Source: Davidsoniella eucalypti
Lineage: Eukaryota > Ascomycota > Sordariomycetes > Microascales > Ceratocystidaceae
Direction of reading: 5' to 3'
Length of the DNA stretch: 64,000 nt
NCBI GenBank assembly: GCA_004009845.1
Contig: RMBW01000002.1
Location: forward strand, 248,001 to 312,000
Below the pieces are notes generated by a model. The model was given only the letters and a program-made list of their open reading frames with translations. It ran no database searches and was not told the DNA's origin. The translations under genes and the position numbers were made by a program. Below, in pieces: positions 45,159 through 58,934 of this stretch. The first letter of the stretch is position 1. Each line of letters starts with the position of its first letter.

Positions 45159-45182
45159 ATATAGCAAGATCATGCTTTCATA
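45159..45182 (+). repeat. Right copy of putative outer target-site duplication
   Basis: Begins ATATAGCAAG and ends TTTCATA. Direct repeat of 43817-43842. Confidence 0.5.
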
Positions 45183-48100
45183 ACTCAGTGATAATTATCT
45201 TCGCTATTTATAATCTCTAGGAATAGCATACTTGTTGTTGTTGCTGTTTTTTGCATATACAACGTAGTCTCTTATTCATGATACATAATGTAGATAGATA
45301 GACCGGCTAACGCCCCTAAATGCTAAGAAACCTGAATATTTCATTCAGGAGATGCACAGCCCAGTACGCCTATCCGTTGCCTTAACGCTATTTATTGATC
45401 ATGATACAGCCTGTACACAACAGCTTATGCGACATGGCCTGTCCGCATCAATATCCCAGAAGTTCATGTTTTGACCTCCTTGCTTTTATCTCCCCAACAA
45501 GCATCGATTGATGTACCACAGCCCACATCCCCCTTGTTTTTTTTTTGGCAAAAAGGTCTCCCCAGTGCCCAATAACGCGATTTTCAAAACACCCACACCC
45601 TTCTTCGCCGCGTCCCACCAGGAGACGTTACGGCAATGAAAGAAAAAAAGAAAAGTCCATCAAGCGATGATAAAGAAAGCCAAAAATTCCCAGCCAGGGA
45701 AAATTCCCTAACTGGAGTGGTCATAGTATAGTTTTCAACTAGCAAAAAAGTGTACTCGGACGAATCCTCACTGTAACACTTAACGCCCTAGCACTAGGAT
45801 GGAGAGGAAAGGGAAAAAGAGAAAAATGAAAGAAGTGGTGGGAATCTGCTACTTTTATAGTCGATTCTGCCATGGGCGGTGAGTATATGTGGGTCCGTTT
45901 CCCTATCCAATCATGTGTCCCTATCCCCAAAGCAAAATCCCCTATTTGGTAGGCAGCCAAGCAAGGCTACGAAGTAAGAGAAGGCTGGGATTTGTGGGTT
46001 TGTATGTACGCAAGCACAAGCACAGCAAATTGTTTATTGGTCAACCCAGCAACGGCAAAGAAGACGATCCTCAATACTGAGAAATACTGAGAGAGAATTG
46101 ATGCCACCAAAGCATAGCAACAAGCAACACGTTGTTGCCTTAGGTTCTAATAGTGGATATAACGGGATCTTGAACATGGATTCAGGAAAACTCTTCACAA
46201 GTTTTGCCTGCGTGGTTCAGGAGACGAATAAGTTGATATTTCAAGTGTAGCTGTATATGGTTTGCTCGGTTGACAATCCATCTTTCTTATACTGCGCGGT
46301 ATTCAGTTACAAATTTGAGAAGTCGGTCAGACTAAAAGCCAAAGAGGTGTCCGCAGTTTGTTCGGTGGTTGTCTTTTCACTCTATGCCGAGGTTTAAACA
46401 ACGAGCGCCCAAACACGATCGGTTTACCAGATGTTTCTGTCATCATTGGTACTTTCAAAATTCAACGATATAATAGTTACGTAGTACACTGTACATATAC
46501 ATATTTGACGATACTATTCCAAAACAAAGGTCCACGCTTGCTGTATTGATGATTTTCAATTTGAAAGACTTCAAAAGCAATGTATACGATTTTTTTCATG
46601 CGCTGGCACTTGTGGATTCATAACATGTTTTGATATTTCTAGAGCAACGTACAGGAATCATGATATTGCAAGTTGAAAATACATAACATAAAACATGGCT
46701 TGGGAAATGGAATGTCCAGATCTTGCGTCAGGTCATCATCGCATCATGGGTGCCGCTGCGAAGTGAGGGCCCTCGTGATGATGGTTTTAGGCAAGGGCAA
46801 TTTAGAGGAGTTGATCTTGACACACATTCGGAATCGTCTGCAGCGTTGACGTCTGGAATGATTACCAGACGGAAGGGCGGGCTAACGATGATTTGATTTG
46901 GTGGTCTTATGTTGTAGAAAAGAAAAGGAAATAAATAAAATTGCTATTGCCCGAAAATTTTCTTCATATCTTGATTTCGAGACTCCACTATGCCGATCAT
47001 GTGATGAGTTACAGGGTTAAATATATCACATAACCCTTCTAGTTTTAGGCTAACGATAGCAAGGTAAAGGTGTAAACTATAGCTTATATGGTGGTGCAAA
47101 AAATAACAAGTGTTGATAAAGAAAAATTGGAATGCCTTAGGCTACGTTGGGCAGGAAATCGTATGTATGAGGAGAAACAATTCTACCGGCGTGATATCAT
47201 TGCCATGAAGTTTAATAGTCTAAGTCTAAGTACATATATTTCGCTATTGTAATCAGTCATAGTGACTACTATTTATGAAAAAGAACATTACCAACAACTT
47301 GTCGGGCTGTAGAAAATCTATCACCTTCAGCTCTGGGAAAAAGTGAAAAAGAAAACAAGAAATGCACTTGTTATTCGTATCGATTGACAGGCGAGAAGCC
47401 CGTCAACGCATGCACAGTCGATGAACATACATATTTGTACCTAGGCGATTTCCAGCCCTGATGTAGGCAGGTCTGATACTGGAACCCACAAAATTCTGAA
47501 CTGATGTAGGCATAACAAGGCGAAGTACAGATAGATGTGACTCCGTACTTATGTATACAAAGTAGAATATGCTAGAACTATCGATCCAACGTGATATCTA
47601 TATGCACTTTCATAAAAACTTGCGGGATACCGAGTGAGGTTTTTGACGGGTGACCAAAAGCAAGCTATACTTTACTCAAGATAGAGTTATTGGGCTACAT
47701 ATGTGTGTATGTGTGAAATACATATATGTATGTATGTGATAGCCGAAGCCGGCATTCTAGCAGTAGAAAATGTTAGAAAACCCAACGAAGTTTACAACCA
47801 AAACGCAGCAGGATGGTCATGTGACCGTGACCATCGCTGGATCTTGAGGCGAAGCAAAACGCTGGTATTGGCACGTAACGCGCGGTTGATTTTGACACAG
47901 GGGTGTACACTTGAAAACAGCCGACGATGGGAGTGTAACTAACACCCCATAATCATCAGAAATGAACCACGAGACGATTATGAAGCTAATTCTGAGAAGA
48001 TGATGGCGCAAGGGCGAATTTGAAAACCCAGAGCACAGGTCTTGTCTTGCCAAAGAAATCAAAGAAAAAAACTACATTACCTCTCAACTTAAGACAACAA

Positions 48101-50079
48101 CACAAACTTTTAGTTATTGCCCACTGTAGTTTGAGTCAATGTGCACAGTTTATAGCGGTGAGCTCAGCTGATATACACACATACATACATATATACACGT
48201 GACCTGATACTGGTCAGAGCGAGTCGGAACATGGAAATCGGCACAGTAAACTTTGAGAGTAGCAAGAAATGCCGTTGGTGTAGGCGACAGTGATAGTAAA
48301 TGGTATAGTCGAATACGGCGAGCCGCAAGAAGGAAGGGTCGATGGATGCCGTGGATTTAGCTAGTAGTATAAGCTAGTCAAAATAAGAAGAAGCATGAAT
48401 ACCAACGCTGACACCTGGGAGTTTTGCAGGGTCAAACACATCGCATATACGTGTATGTATGTATTTATCATGCGTTGATATGGATATTCCAGATGCCACC
48501 CAGATGAGCGAGTGCTGGCCAGGGCCATTGTAATTGTAGATTCATATCATTTTTCGTCATCTAACTTTAACCATAGAGGCACTCTGCCATTATATAGGAA
48601 GCGTCAAATTTCTGCTGCTGCTGCGATCGATCGATTTTTTACAGCCGAGGCCGACCCAGATGTGAAGAAATACATGTATGAGTGATGAGTGTACCGAAAA
48701 AAGGTTAGCACAATATAGAGTACTCGTGCCACGCCCCACAATATATCTATTTACATACTGACATCCCTAGCGGTGTAAATATACAATGCACACCGTGCCA
48801 GACCCACCGGATTTTCACTAGAAAAAAACGCCCTTCCCAAAGCAGCATAGATATTTGTGGACCAATTCTATCCTCAGCACGATTTTCGCTGCGTTTGGCG
48901 AACGGGCTCTTTTTTCCTCCATGTTTTCTTTCAAACACCCCTGGCTGTACCTTTGTACCCCGTGCGCAGTAAAATTGCACATGGTGCTGGTTGCCTTGAG
49001 CCGTAACAGTAATAGCTAATAAGTATGTTGCTCATAGTGCCACCGAGAAAGAAGCCAGCCCTTTTCTTTCGCGTTCTTTCCTTGGTCGCTTAACTGGGGC
49101 GCTCTTCCTATTTCCATTTTCATTTTCTTGCGAAGAAGGATTGATGGGGGGCTCTTGAACGTTTCCTCGCCCCTTCGTTTTTCTCTTCACTTTTTCCCTC
49201 TTACAACCTTTTTGCAAATCCAACCTCTTCCGCCGTGCCGACCATCAACAACCACCTCTTGATATCGGCTGGCTGATTCACTCTCTCTTTTCCTACTGCT
49301 ACTCCTCCTCTCGATCGCGACGACATTTTTTCTTACCGACGGATCGATTTTTTCACGGCCGTCTGCGATAAGCCTCCCGGAACTCACCCCATCAATTGCA
49401 CACAAAAAATCGCCCAACAGGTCCGACACCAACAACCTCCCAGACCCACTGCAAGCCCTGCTTCAGCAGGTGAGGGCGAGTGCGAGTGCAAGTGGCCGTC
49501 TGCCTTTAGAAGACGATACCGAGTTGAACGGCATTGAGTAAGAGATACGGAGATATCTGGCGACTTTATTGAGTCTTTGAAGTACGTTTGTGTGTAGTGT
49601 GAACTGTTCGCAAACCATTCTTCATTGCTAACGCGGCTCTTTAATTTATTGTGTATAGCTTGACCGATCGATTGATTTCTATCGTCAACCTACCAAACTA
49701 TCGAGAATTACGTGTTCTTGATCGCACGTGTCGATTTTTTTTTTTGAACGATCGTACGTTCGTGGTAACAAGCAAAATACACTTGGCCTGCCAAAGAAAC
49801 AAAATTTTCCCAGGTCATCCCCAGCCTGCCATTTTCTCCACTCTACAGGCAACGAACACGGTCACATCACCGCTTCTTCGCTGCCATCAATTTTGAGCGA
49901 GAGTATCATCTCCATCTTTGCCTCTTAATTCGGATTGACGGTAGAATATCAAATTTCCTTCGACCATAGTTACGTACTATCGATTGATCTTTTTTTTCTC
50001 GTCGATAAACATTTGCTGTCCAGTGGAATCTATCACGCTAGGACTCTTGCATTATATTGTTTTATCGTCATCAGTCACA
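45183..50079. other. 4.9-kb gene-free region upstream of MED19
   Basis: Mostly AT-rich with short open frames. Simple repeats of the TATGTATG type occur near 47700-47740 and CATACATA near 48178-48200. There is an inverted repeat GATGGTCA/TGACCATC at about 47812-47835. 49040-50079 has pyrimidine-rich tracts and could be a long MED19 promoter and leader. No gene is supported. Confidence 0.5.
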
Positions 50080-51122
50080 ATGAGCTTCCATCCTCAAACT
50101 CCCCAAAGCCCGTCACAGCTTTTCTTGGGACAAGCAGATTCTCTAAACAGCATGTCTGGTTGCAGCGCCGAAACACTGCCCACTCCAGCCCATAGCGTCA
50201 ACGGTGGCAACTCTCAAATCGACTTCACCATGGATGACTTAATATCCAAGCGTAAGCGTTCTGTCGACGATATTGGTGATCATACCGCGAAGCGACTACA
50301 TGTCGATACCGGCAGCATTGGCATTGAAGCTCTTCACGAGGATGTTGGCGTCAAGTATCAGCTCCTGAAGAGCAAGCTAACCCAACCTCAATACTCTGCC
50401 AAGGCTGACTATCTACAAATTTTCAACTTGGGTTCGTTGGCTACCAAGCTTGCTCGTGAAAAGCCCAATGGCGAGAAGAACATTCTTCGTAAAAGCTTCA
50501 AGAACCAACTCAAACGCCTGCATATCGATGGTGCATACGACACTAAAAGAGACTCCCGTGAGGAAAATGACGCTGATGGTCTATGCATGATGCTAAGAAT
50601 GCCCGATGACGTCTGGTACGCCAACTTTGTCAAAGAGAAAGAGGTCGAGGATGGCTTCTCCGCACAAACTATGTCTGCTCTGAACAAAGCTACTATCTTG
50701 GGCCGTGGAAAAATAAGAAAAGAGGCATGGGACTCCTACATTCTTGGTGACAGCAACTTCCAGTTTCTAGCTGATGGAACCATGGTCAGCTCGACGCCCA
50801 ACACACCCGGTGGTTCGGGTGTGATGGCGCGCAAGGCGCTGAATCAAGATCCTAACCGGTCTCGCCGCATCAAGAAGCGTGCTTTTGGCGAAAATAGCTA
50901 TGAGGGCTACCCGGAAAGCTTCAATGAAGAAGACCCTGCGGACGGCGGTTACCTCACTGGAGATGCCGACGACCGCAGTGGCTCGAAGCGACGCAAACAA
51001 GTGAGTATTTATGATCTCGTGTTATATTCGCCTCTAACATGTCATAGACTGCTGGAAACGTGGCCTCGGTCTCTAGTGGCATGCGCCAACAAGCTTATGG
51101 CCCAGGTGTTGTCGGCGCGTAA
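50080..51122 (+). CDS. MED19: Mediator subunit MED19 (Rox3 type)
   Basis: Exons 50080-51000 and 51048-51122 join in frame to 331 residues. The intron is 47 nt, the shortest seen in the window. The core region (about 130-170) has the Rox3/Med19 pattern FNLGSLATKLAREKPNGEK followed by KSFKNQLKRLHIDG. The flanks are poor in order: an N-terminal Ser/Thr/Gln part, a basic SKRKRSVDDIGDHTAKRL, and a C-terminal basic nuclear-localisation-like RSRRIKKRAF. MED19 sits in the Mediator middle/head region and bridges activators to RNA polymerase II. I chose the ATG at 50080 because the upstream open extension is hydrophobic leader sequence with no resemblance to Med19. Assignment rests mainly on the Rox3 core. 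Confidence 0.85.
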
Positions 51123-53804
51123 ATACCTGGCATTCACATAATGGCCATCCAAGGTTCACCGGCTGGGCCGAGCCGCCATCTGTAGATGGTACATAGTTTC
51201 GAGCCACCTTCCGACCGACCGAGCCAACTTGCCTGACGCTACCGACTCGCTCGACGACGGCTCGTCCGCACTCTCCCTGGGCGTATACTTTCTCCTGAGT
51301 ACATGAACTGGCCAGGGTGCAATTGATGAGTTTGAATTAGAGTGAATAGCTTTAGTGGTGCCCGCATCGTCCCCGGACTTGAACCAATGTTTTCAGCGTT
51401 TCTTGACCTACAGACGGGTTGAAGATCATCTAGTGAGATATCTTCGTTCATCGTCGTCGCTTACCCCTTAGCAGTATATTTAGCTCAGACCTAGTTTCTA
51501 GCTTCTGAGCCGATTGGAGCTTCCGTGCCAATTTGGCAATCAGCCAGCAAGTGGTACATCACCGATATGTTCTCTTTTATCTTTTGATCGATGATGGCCA
51601 ATTTACTGGCTTCGTTCTGCAAATGCTCTCGATTGTTTTGCTCAACGCCGCACCCTTCGTACACTCCTTCTGCGAGTCGATTCCGTTTTCTGTTTTCATA
51701 TCAAAAAAACATAAAAAAAAAGCAAGAAAAAAACGCTTCAATACCGGGTTCAGTTATCTCTTCAAGGCGACTCGAGAGCTTTGGCTTATTCTTATCTACT
51801 TGTCATTAGGTTGCTCAGGTGATGAAGAGTAAGCCACAACGGCATATTTCTAGACTGAACTATTAGCGCTCCCCGTGTCGGCTCAATATCCTTTCATCAT
51901 TTCCTTGCTGCTTGGGTTGCTAAAACTATCAAGATCAATGATCATCTTGTGCGATGAATCTGTCCTGTTATTTTCTCTCGAAAGAACACGATGCTGTGAC
52001 TTGGACACTTTTTTGATTGGCCTGACAGTAATAGGGTCAGGCATTCTTACCTTGCCGTCTGAGTCCTGTGCTCACCACCCCTCACTTGGATATGCATCGT
52101 CATGTGCGTTTCCAAACTGGGAAACTGGCCCGCATGTATTGAATGTGGAGACATAAGCAATACAGAGTTTTCCTTGCTGCAACTCAGCGCAGATCCCATG
52201 TGCATAATTTGTCTTTGAATATGGCTTTTACCCAGCAGGCCACTGTTGAGGTTTTAGACATGCTCATTTATGCAGCATCATTAGGACTTCTCACACACGG
52301 TTGGAAATGGCTGGATGGGGTTTTTGTTGTCATGCAGACACAATATGCAGCTGTATAGCTGCTACCTACCCAGCGCTGATTTGGTTTTTTTTGTAATTTC
52401 CGTTGACCGTTTTTTTTGGTCCGGTAGCATCTTCTCAAATTATCATATCAAGCATCTTTATTAATCAGAGGCTGTTTGTCACTACCTCTGGTGACTGTCT
52501 GTTTATACGCGAGCCGCTTTAGCAGTCTTTGCCTATACTCAAACATCACTGATGACTGGTCATCTTTCCTTATCTTGTTTTTATTCCTTTTTTTCCTTTA
52601 CGTTCTTTTTTTCTGTTTTCTCATTCTTGTATTTCGTTTAGCATGGCGTTGGTGCGACTTCACATATCCTATTCTTGCCTTTTTGTTCATCTTTTGACTC
52701 ATAAACTTTATGTGTTGATTCCTTTTTATTGCTTTACACTACCTATCACATTTTTTTTTCCTTTTCTTTACGCCGTTATAAAATCCGCCTTTTGGTTTTG
52801 GTTGGGTTGTTATTTGTCATTACGCGAACCGGAATTGGGAAAAAGGCCCTGAATTACAAAATTATATCATGAGAGAAGCCTTTATTTTGTCTTTGGGCTC
52901 TCTTTCGTTTTGCTTTTTTTTCTCTTTTATTTTTATATTTTTTTTTTCTCATTACACTACGTTCCATATCTTCCATCCTGTCTTTCCTATATGCTCTATG
53001 TGTTTTCAACTGTTTGCTTCTTCTTTTTTTTCTTCTTTTTTTCGTTTGCTTGTAATTGGTCATTAGGGTGAAGTTGCTTGTACCCTATTTGTATATTCCT
53101 CTTCTCTTTTTTTTTTTTGCAAAATCTTTCGTCTTTGTTTGTTCTACCTATTCTTTCATCCTATGGAACTGCTTCACTTGTTTGTTTAGCTTCGGCTTGA
53201 CGAATAAATGAATGAATGCCATGATCAAAATTGGTTGTCCCTGGATGACTGAAACTTCAATAAAACATGAAAAAAAAAACACCGTGTTGGCTAATATGCA
53301 ATTAACTCTTTGGTTAGTGGTTCTCATGACTATTAAATTTAGTCGGCTTTTTTTTTTCCTTGTCCAATTTTTTTTGCCTGTCTGTTGCTCATTGTACTTC
53401 TCATCTATACTTCTTTTTCACAAGCAACGGAGTCTGTCATGACTACTTGGAGTTGGAATGTATAATTAGCTAGGGACATAAAGAATATGCTGTGGCATAG
53501 AGAGGAGAGGAGACTGAAATCTAGAACTACTTTGGCCTTTTTTTTTCTTTCTTTTTTTCTTCCTGTATTCCCAGTCTAGTTCTCTAAAAGTAAGATAAGT
53601 ATTCCGAGTACTTCAACACAAGTAAAGGAGTGCTGAATACAAAATTAAAACTCTCAAATTCATATCAAACCCTTTTTATCATTAAATGGACTTGCTATAT
53701 TGGATATAATCTAAACTGGTGTATCAAATCATGATGTCATTAAATGAAGTTGACTTCTTCGCTTTCCTTCTGCTTCTTTTTTTAGATGTCTATTTCCTTT
53801 CTTT
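51123..53804. other. Convergent gene-free region MED19 / hydrolase
   Basis: 2.7 kb between converging genes. It is markedly T-rich on the plus strand from 52380 to 53600, with many T8-T12 runs. A T-loop-like sequence near 51371 does not complete a tRNA. No gene is supported. Confidence 0.5.
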
Positions 53805-56125
53805 TTAATATGTACCATTACCACTACCCTCTTCTCTGGCTACTCTCACAATCTCTCGACGACTTAAATCTTCGCCAACCCAAGCTATGATTCTCGTCGT
53901 CACATCACCCAGTAGAGACTCGTAGTGTTTTCCCGGCAAAAACAACCCACAATGAGCGCCAACCTCATCAACGTTTTCCATGAAGACACGAACCCAGGTA
54001 GGATCCGCACCGTTTTTGGGAATCGTGCAAAACTTGCGTTCTTTACGAGGCTTATTCTTGTCCGATTCCTCTTGAGTAGACAAGGTCGTAGAAGAAATAG
54101 CACCAGTAGTAGTGTTAATGGTAGCATGAGAGATTTGTGGTCGATCAAGGTTCATCGTAGAGACCGATCCTTGGGGATTATTCAGATACGGTGTCGACGA
54201 AGACGCCATATCTTCAAAGTTGGAGTCTGCCGTCAACGTCATGGGGCCGTTAGGGTATTCCACATTCGCAGCGTTTCCATCATTATATCTAGCATTGTCG
54301 TCTGCCGGCAGGACGATTCCCGTCGAGCCTTCGAGGGCCCAACTTTCACGCTGGAGTTTTTGTTTCTGTGCACGTTCCTTTGCTTTCCTACGCTTCTCGA
54401 TTTCCTTGGCGCGGGATTTGGCGGCTTTGAAATAGGCCTTGACGGCATGGTCGTGTGTTTTGCGGGCGACTTTGTAGGCACGTTCGGCATCCTTGCGTGC
54501 TGGTTTGGAGAGCATGGCGAGGTGTGTCGGCGATGGTGGTACGGGTGGTGGTGGAAGAGTAGGAACTTCGGGAAGAGGATCTTCGGTAGAGTCAGGCGAG
54601 GATATATGAGATGTGAGTTCCTCGGGACTTTCTGTGGATGGGATTTTGGCAGGTGATATATCAGATTGGGCAGTTGTGTTAACGAGCGTGTTCGAAGTCA
54701 ATGATGACGACGATGGACCCGCTAAAGGTTCCTCGGTCGAAGATTGGGCTTGAGGCTCTTCAGCATGGCCATTTTCTGAAATAGGCTCTGGATATGACAT
54801 GTACATCAAGCTTTGTGAGGAGCTAGCCTTAGACTCAGATAAGTGCAGCTCACTCATGTTTTCTGGCAAGTCATACACGCCCAAACTATCTGAAAATCTC
54901 GGTGATGAGCGCGTAGTTACGGTGTCACAGATAGAGTCTGCATATCCCTGAATTCCCGCAACGTCTGGTCCCAACTCATTTTTCTTCTGTCCTTTCTGCT
55001 TCACCCTTCCATTACACACCGTGTAGTAGTTCACAAAATGGACCTTTTCAGCTGTCTCGGGCTCCTGGAAGACATTGATATCTTCGAGGGCTCGGATCCG
55101 ATGATACCGTGAGTTAAGACGCGGATAGTCGAGCACGCAGCTCATATATTCGAGGTGTGAGATGATGTGGATCTTGGTAGCTTTGAATATGCCCTCGGGG
55201 CGATGTTTTCGGGCAAAGTGGGCGAGAGATTCGGTAAATGGGCGTGTCTTCACGCGTACATCGTTGACAAAGGATGGATTGAATATGCTAGTGTCGCTAT
55301 GCTGTGGCGGCGGCATACCAGCTGGGAAATGAGAGCCATTTTGCTCGTTAAGAGTACTACCGGGACCCGTGTCTGGCTCTTGGAAAGGCTCAGGTGTAGG
55401 CGGTTGAGAGTTAAACAGACTAGAAAGGCCAGACGCGATTATACCGGGGTTTAGGCCTATGAATGGAGTGTCCAGTGCAACGATGCCTAGAATGCGATGT
55501 TTGAAGTTCCGGGATCGGTACGGTCCGGTAGGTGCCTATATACGAATTAGTATACTTATACCCCCCATATTATATCATGCTAGTATATATATAGACCTAC
55601 CAAGAGGGCTACCTCAGCTGCTAATATGCCGCCCATGGAATGGCCCACAAGTACTACGTCTGTGTTCTCATTCATATGCGGAACTAACCATTCACTAAAG
55701 ACATCACGTCCGACCTCTATGGCACGATATGTCTTGTAGCGCGGATATATCTTCGAATGGATAACATGAGATTCACGCAGTTGCTCTTTGAGCTGGTTAT
55801 GCACGTGAGCAGGAAATGTCCGAAATGACTCATCATTTCCATAAAAGCCGTGTATGTAGATGACGAGCAGTCTGCGTCGATGCTTTCTTGGTGCCTGCGC
55901 AGAGGCACTGAACAAGGCCTGGGCGGCCGCCTTATCTGAGAGCTCAGCACTGGTGAATGACGGGGTGATGGACTGTGATGATATGTACCGGTTCAGTGAA
56001 ACAGAAGAGCCATGGTTTGCATACGGAGAAGCATATATTGGGCGGGGTGGTGGTGGTGAAGACGGCGGTCCATGCACTTGAAGCCGGATGATGGGCTGGC
56101 CGGCAGGAGGATTGTACGAGTCCAT
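53805..56125 (-). CDS. Alpha/beta hydrolase, DUF676/lipase-like
   Basis: Exons 55601-56125 and 53805-55535 join in frame to 751 residues (65-nt intron with a TACTAAT branch site). An N-terminal disordered Pro/Ser-rich part (1-110) precedes the catalytic domain. LLVIYIHGFYGNDESF carries the oxyanion-loop HGF, and VGHSMGG holds the nucleophile Ser at about 163. VALDTPFIGLNPG follows the splice site. A long insert (about 290-660) separates these from the final part and includes a Lys/Arg/Glu-rich coiled coil (about 475-530). The final part has PGKHYESLLGD, where His could complete the triad. This layout occurs in uncharacterised ascomycete DUF676 proteins. A serine esterase or lipase activity is likely, substrate unknown. 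No signal peptide or clear membrane segment. Confidence 0.82.
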
Positions 56126-58613
56126 TGAATTGAGGCAATGCAAGGGGACTATTATAGTGAGGCTCAATGACAGCCGTCAAGCTTTGTTGGACCAAACGAT
56201 GCTGTTCAGGTTCAAAAGTAAGAAAATGGTGGAGAAAGGAAAAGAAGAGGGTGGAGGGCAGAACAGGTAGAAGGAAATATTGCTAGGAAATCGCTGGTAG
56301 GCAGGAGCTAGATAAGAAGACGCAGGTACCTCACTTGACAGAGTGAATCGCGAACTTCGTATATAAGGAGATAATCTCGTTCGCGGCGGAACGGGCTTCG
56401 AAGGAGGAGAAAGTGGCAGGTGGTTTATTCCTCCTTTCTTCTGACAACTAATGCAGGAGGGCTATTACATATAGCTGCCGTGAGGAGACCCAAGAGAGAA
56501 AAGACGGACTTGAGATAGCCGCCGCGCAAGGTCTTGCCGGTGTCCGTTCCTGGCAGTCAGTCTACAGGAACTAGACAGACCAAGGCCGTTCGTTAGTTTC
56601 TCTTATATCAGAGTATGGAGATCTGGCCAAGCCAAGCAGACAAAGGAAGAAATCTCCGTGTAAGTCTGCAGTGATGTCGTTTTAATGCTAAGATGGCAAG
56701 TCTTGTTAGGGTAACTTTCTGCGAAAATAGCCGCGCTGAAAGATAAAAAGTTAAAGATGGAAATTTCATATATAGCAAAGACTATAATTTTGCTGCCTAA
56801 GCTCCTCGACCTGCAAATGACGGATGCGCCAGAGATATATAGCCGCATTGATTGTTCATCCAGAGTCTAAGCAGACTTCAAGGAAAAAGAAAAAAAAAAG
56901 GGCGGCCTTGTCCTTCTTCGCTCAAATAAACGAGCGAGCCGCCAAAGCATTGGACAAAGTCGGCTAATCTTTTATCTGGTTGGGCTCGATGGGCTTAGAA
57001 CTTGGTTTATCGTGGTTGTTCGTATAATGTCGTACAGGAAGCTCAGGGAGTTAAAGCCACAAAACAGCAGAGTCTTTGTCATATGCTGTTGACCAATTTG
57101 ATTACGGCGAAGTTTATCATCTATTGTAGGTCTGAAATGTATGTCACGCAGCTTAGTCAGAGTATCAGAATAACCGTTGCGATACTTTAACATATGTATA
57201 TTCCTACAGATCACTGTGTGAGTGTATGACAAAATCGACGTAAGATGATAACCCGCTGACATCAATCTGACATGTGGAGTAAAGTACAACCCTAATGTAC
57301 GTTGCAACGGGGCTCGCATAATTAGGGTTTGTGCGGTTGTAGGCACCAGAATAAATGGCACACTAAATATATCAACGGAATCGCTAAGCCACTTAGTTTT
57401 GGGTCTTCGCCAACTAATCAACTGAATTGATCGTCACGATCTTCAGAAGAATAAGGAACTCGCGTCAAATGCGCTGACGATCTAGATCCAAGGCTTTGTC
57501 TGCCTCGATATACATAGTATATATCTGTTTATGCGTTCCACCGTACCTATCAATAATATAGTTGTAGATGTGGGTAAGTACACTCAGAGACACAAGCTTG
57601 GAAAAGGCCCAGCGGACTATCACGCTTAGAAACATTCAAATGCTTCATTCACCTGTAACACTAGTAAGCGAGTTGCTATCTTAAGAGCGGCTGTGATCAT
57701 GGCTGTCATGTCACATGCTTTGATACTCAACTTGGCTTGCCTTCCCCCATGTTTCCAAGTAGGCGGAGAGAGGCTATGGTCCGTTCTTTAAGTTGATCGG
57801 AGTAAGATTGATGCTCTGTTATTCCCTTTTAAAACATTCTTCGGTCGTTCTTTACACCAGCCCCTAAACCTGGTACTTATTACTTCAAGATAAACAAATG
57901 AGACGTAAGCCCGACTTGACATGAAAGTTCAATAGATATAAGTCGGCGTTGGCTTGATAAGCGGCGATTGTCCCATTGACAATCAACTTCACCGTTCAAT
58001 GCCGAAATCTAACAAGAAAAATCTCCCACCGACTACGGATAAGGAGATAAGAGGAAAGAAAAAGGGGGACGACAATATCTATGTACTGTCATGTCAAGTT
58101 AATACTCTAAGCGCAGGCACATTACTCAATGTTGTCTATTGCATCAAGCGACATACGTCAAATCTACACGCACAGGGCACATATAAACCAAAGCACGATG
58201 AGATCTAGTCATCAAAAACTAGATAATGGGGTTAGAAGCACTTGATATTAAAACTCTGGGAGGCATTACCTGTATACATGTATGTATATGCCCAAATAAC
58301 CAATGACAACACAGAAATAAGAGTCTATGTCCAGAAACAATAGTATTTTGGCATGCGCACGATAAGAGAAAAACCATTATAAAAAATAGATATATCTGTG
58401 TTTTCTAGTCCATAGTAAACGAACTATCAATATCAGCTAGTTATATATGTACAGTTAAGTTCTTAGTTTCTCGTCTTATTCATCCCATCCAAACTACACC
58501 ACAATTACTGTGTTTCATATATATCACTAGTGACCACTCTCAATGGCCAGTGTATCTGTATTTTGGTGAGAAAACTCCGATGGGGCCCATATTATTAGGT
58601 CCCCGTTACTAAT
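56126..58613. other. Gene-free region upstream of the hydrolase
   Basis: 2.5 kb. The first few hundred bases are likely promoter. The rest is AT-rich, with short frames only. Confidence 0.5.
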
Positions 58614-58621
58614 ATTACAGG

Positions 58622-58665
58622 TTTTTTTTAATTCATTTATCTTATGGAGCTATAGAGCTATGAAG
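58622..58665 (-). mobile_element. Retroposon 3' tail with 8-bp target duplication
   Basis: On the minus strand it reads CTTCATAGCTCTATAGCTCC, then ATAAGATAAATGAATT and an A-run. It differs from 44055-44104 by only a few bases. Direct repeats ATTACAGG flank it at 58614-58621 and 58666-58673. Only about 44 bp were inserted, so it is an extreme 5' truncation. Confidence 0.75.
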
Positions 58666-58934
58666 ATTACAGGAATGTTACAATGGTGTCATATTCCACT
58701 TTCTAGTGAAGGAATATTGAAAAAGGTTGTATCCAGCGAGAGTGGAGTCAACCTAACGATGTATACATCTACATACAATGTACACATATGTACACAGATA
58801 AAGTAAAGATTTATGTTGAAATCCTGTTTGACAAACAACCATGAATAGCTACTCACAGCCCATAGTTTACACATATATGTTATACATGATTTGATTTGAT
58901 TTCATTAATCAACGTCTACCTACTGTTATTTCGC

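Noticed and set aside
51365..51440. T-loop-like GGTTCAAGTCC on the minus strand after MED19
   Set aside because: The stem has mismatches and no complementary 5' end is present, so no full tRNA fold.
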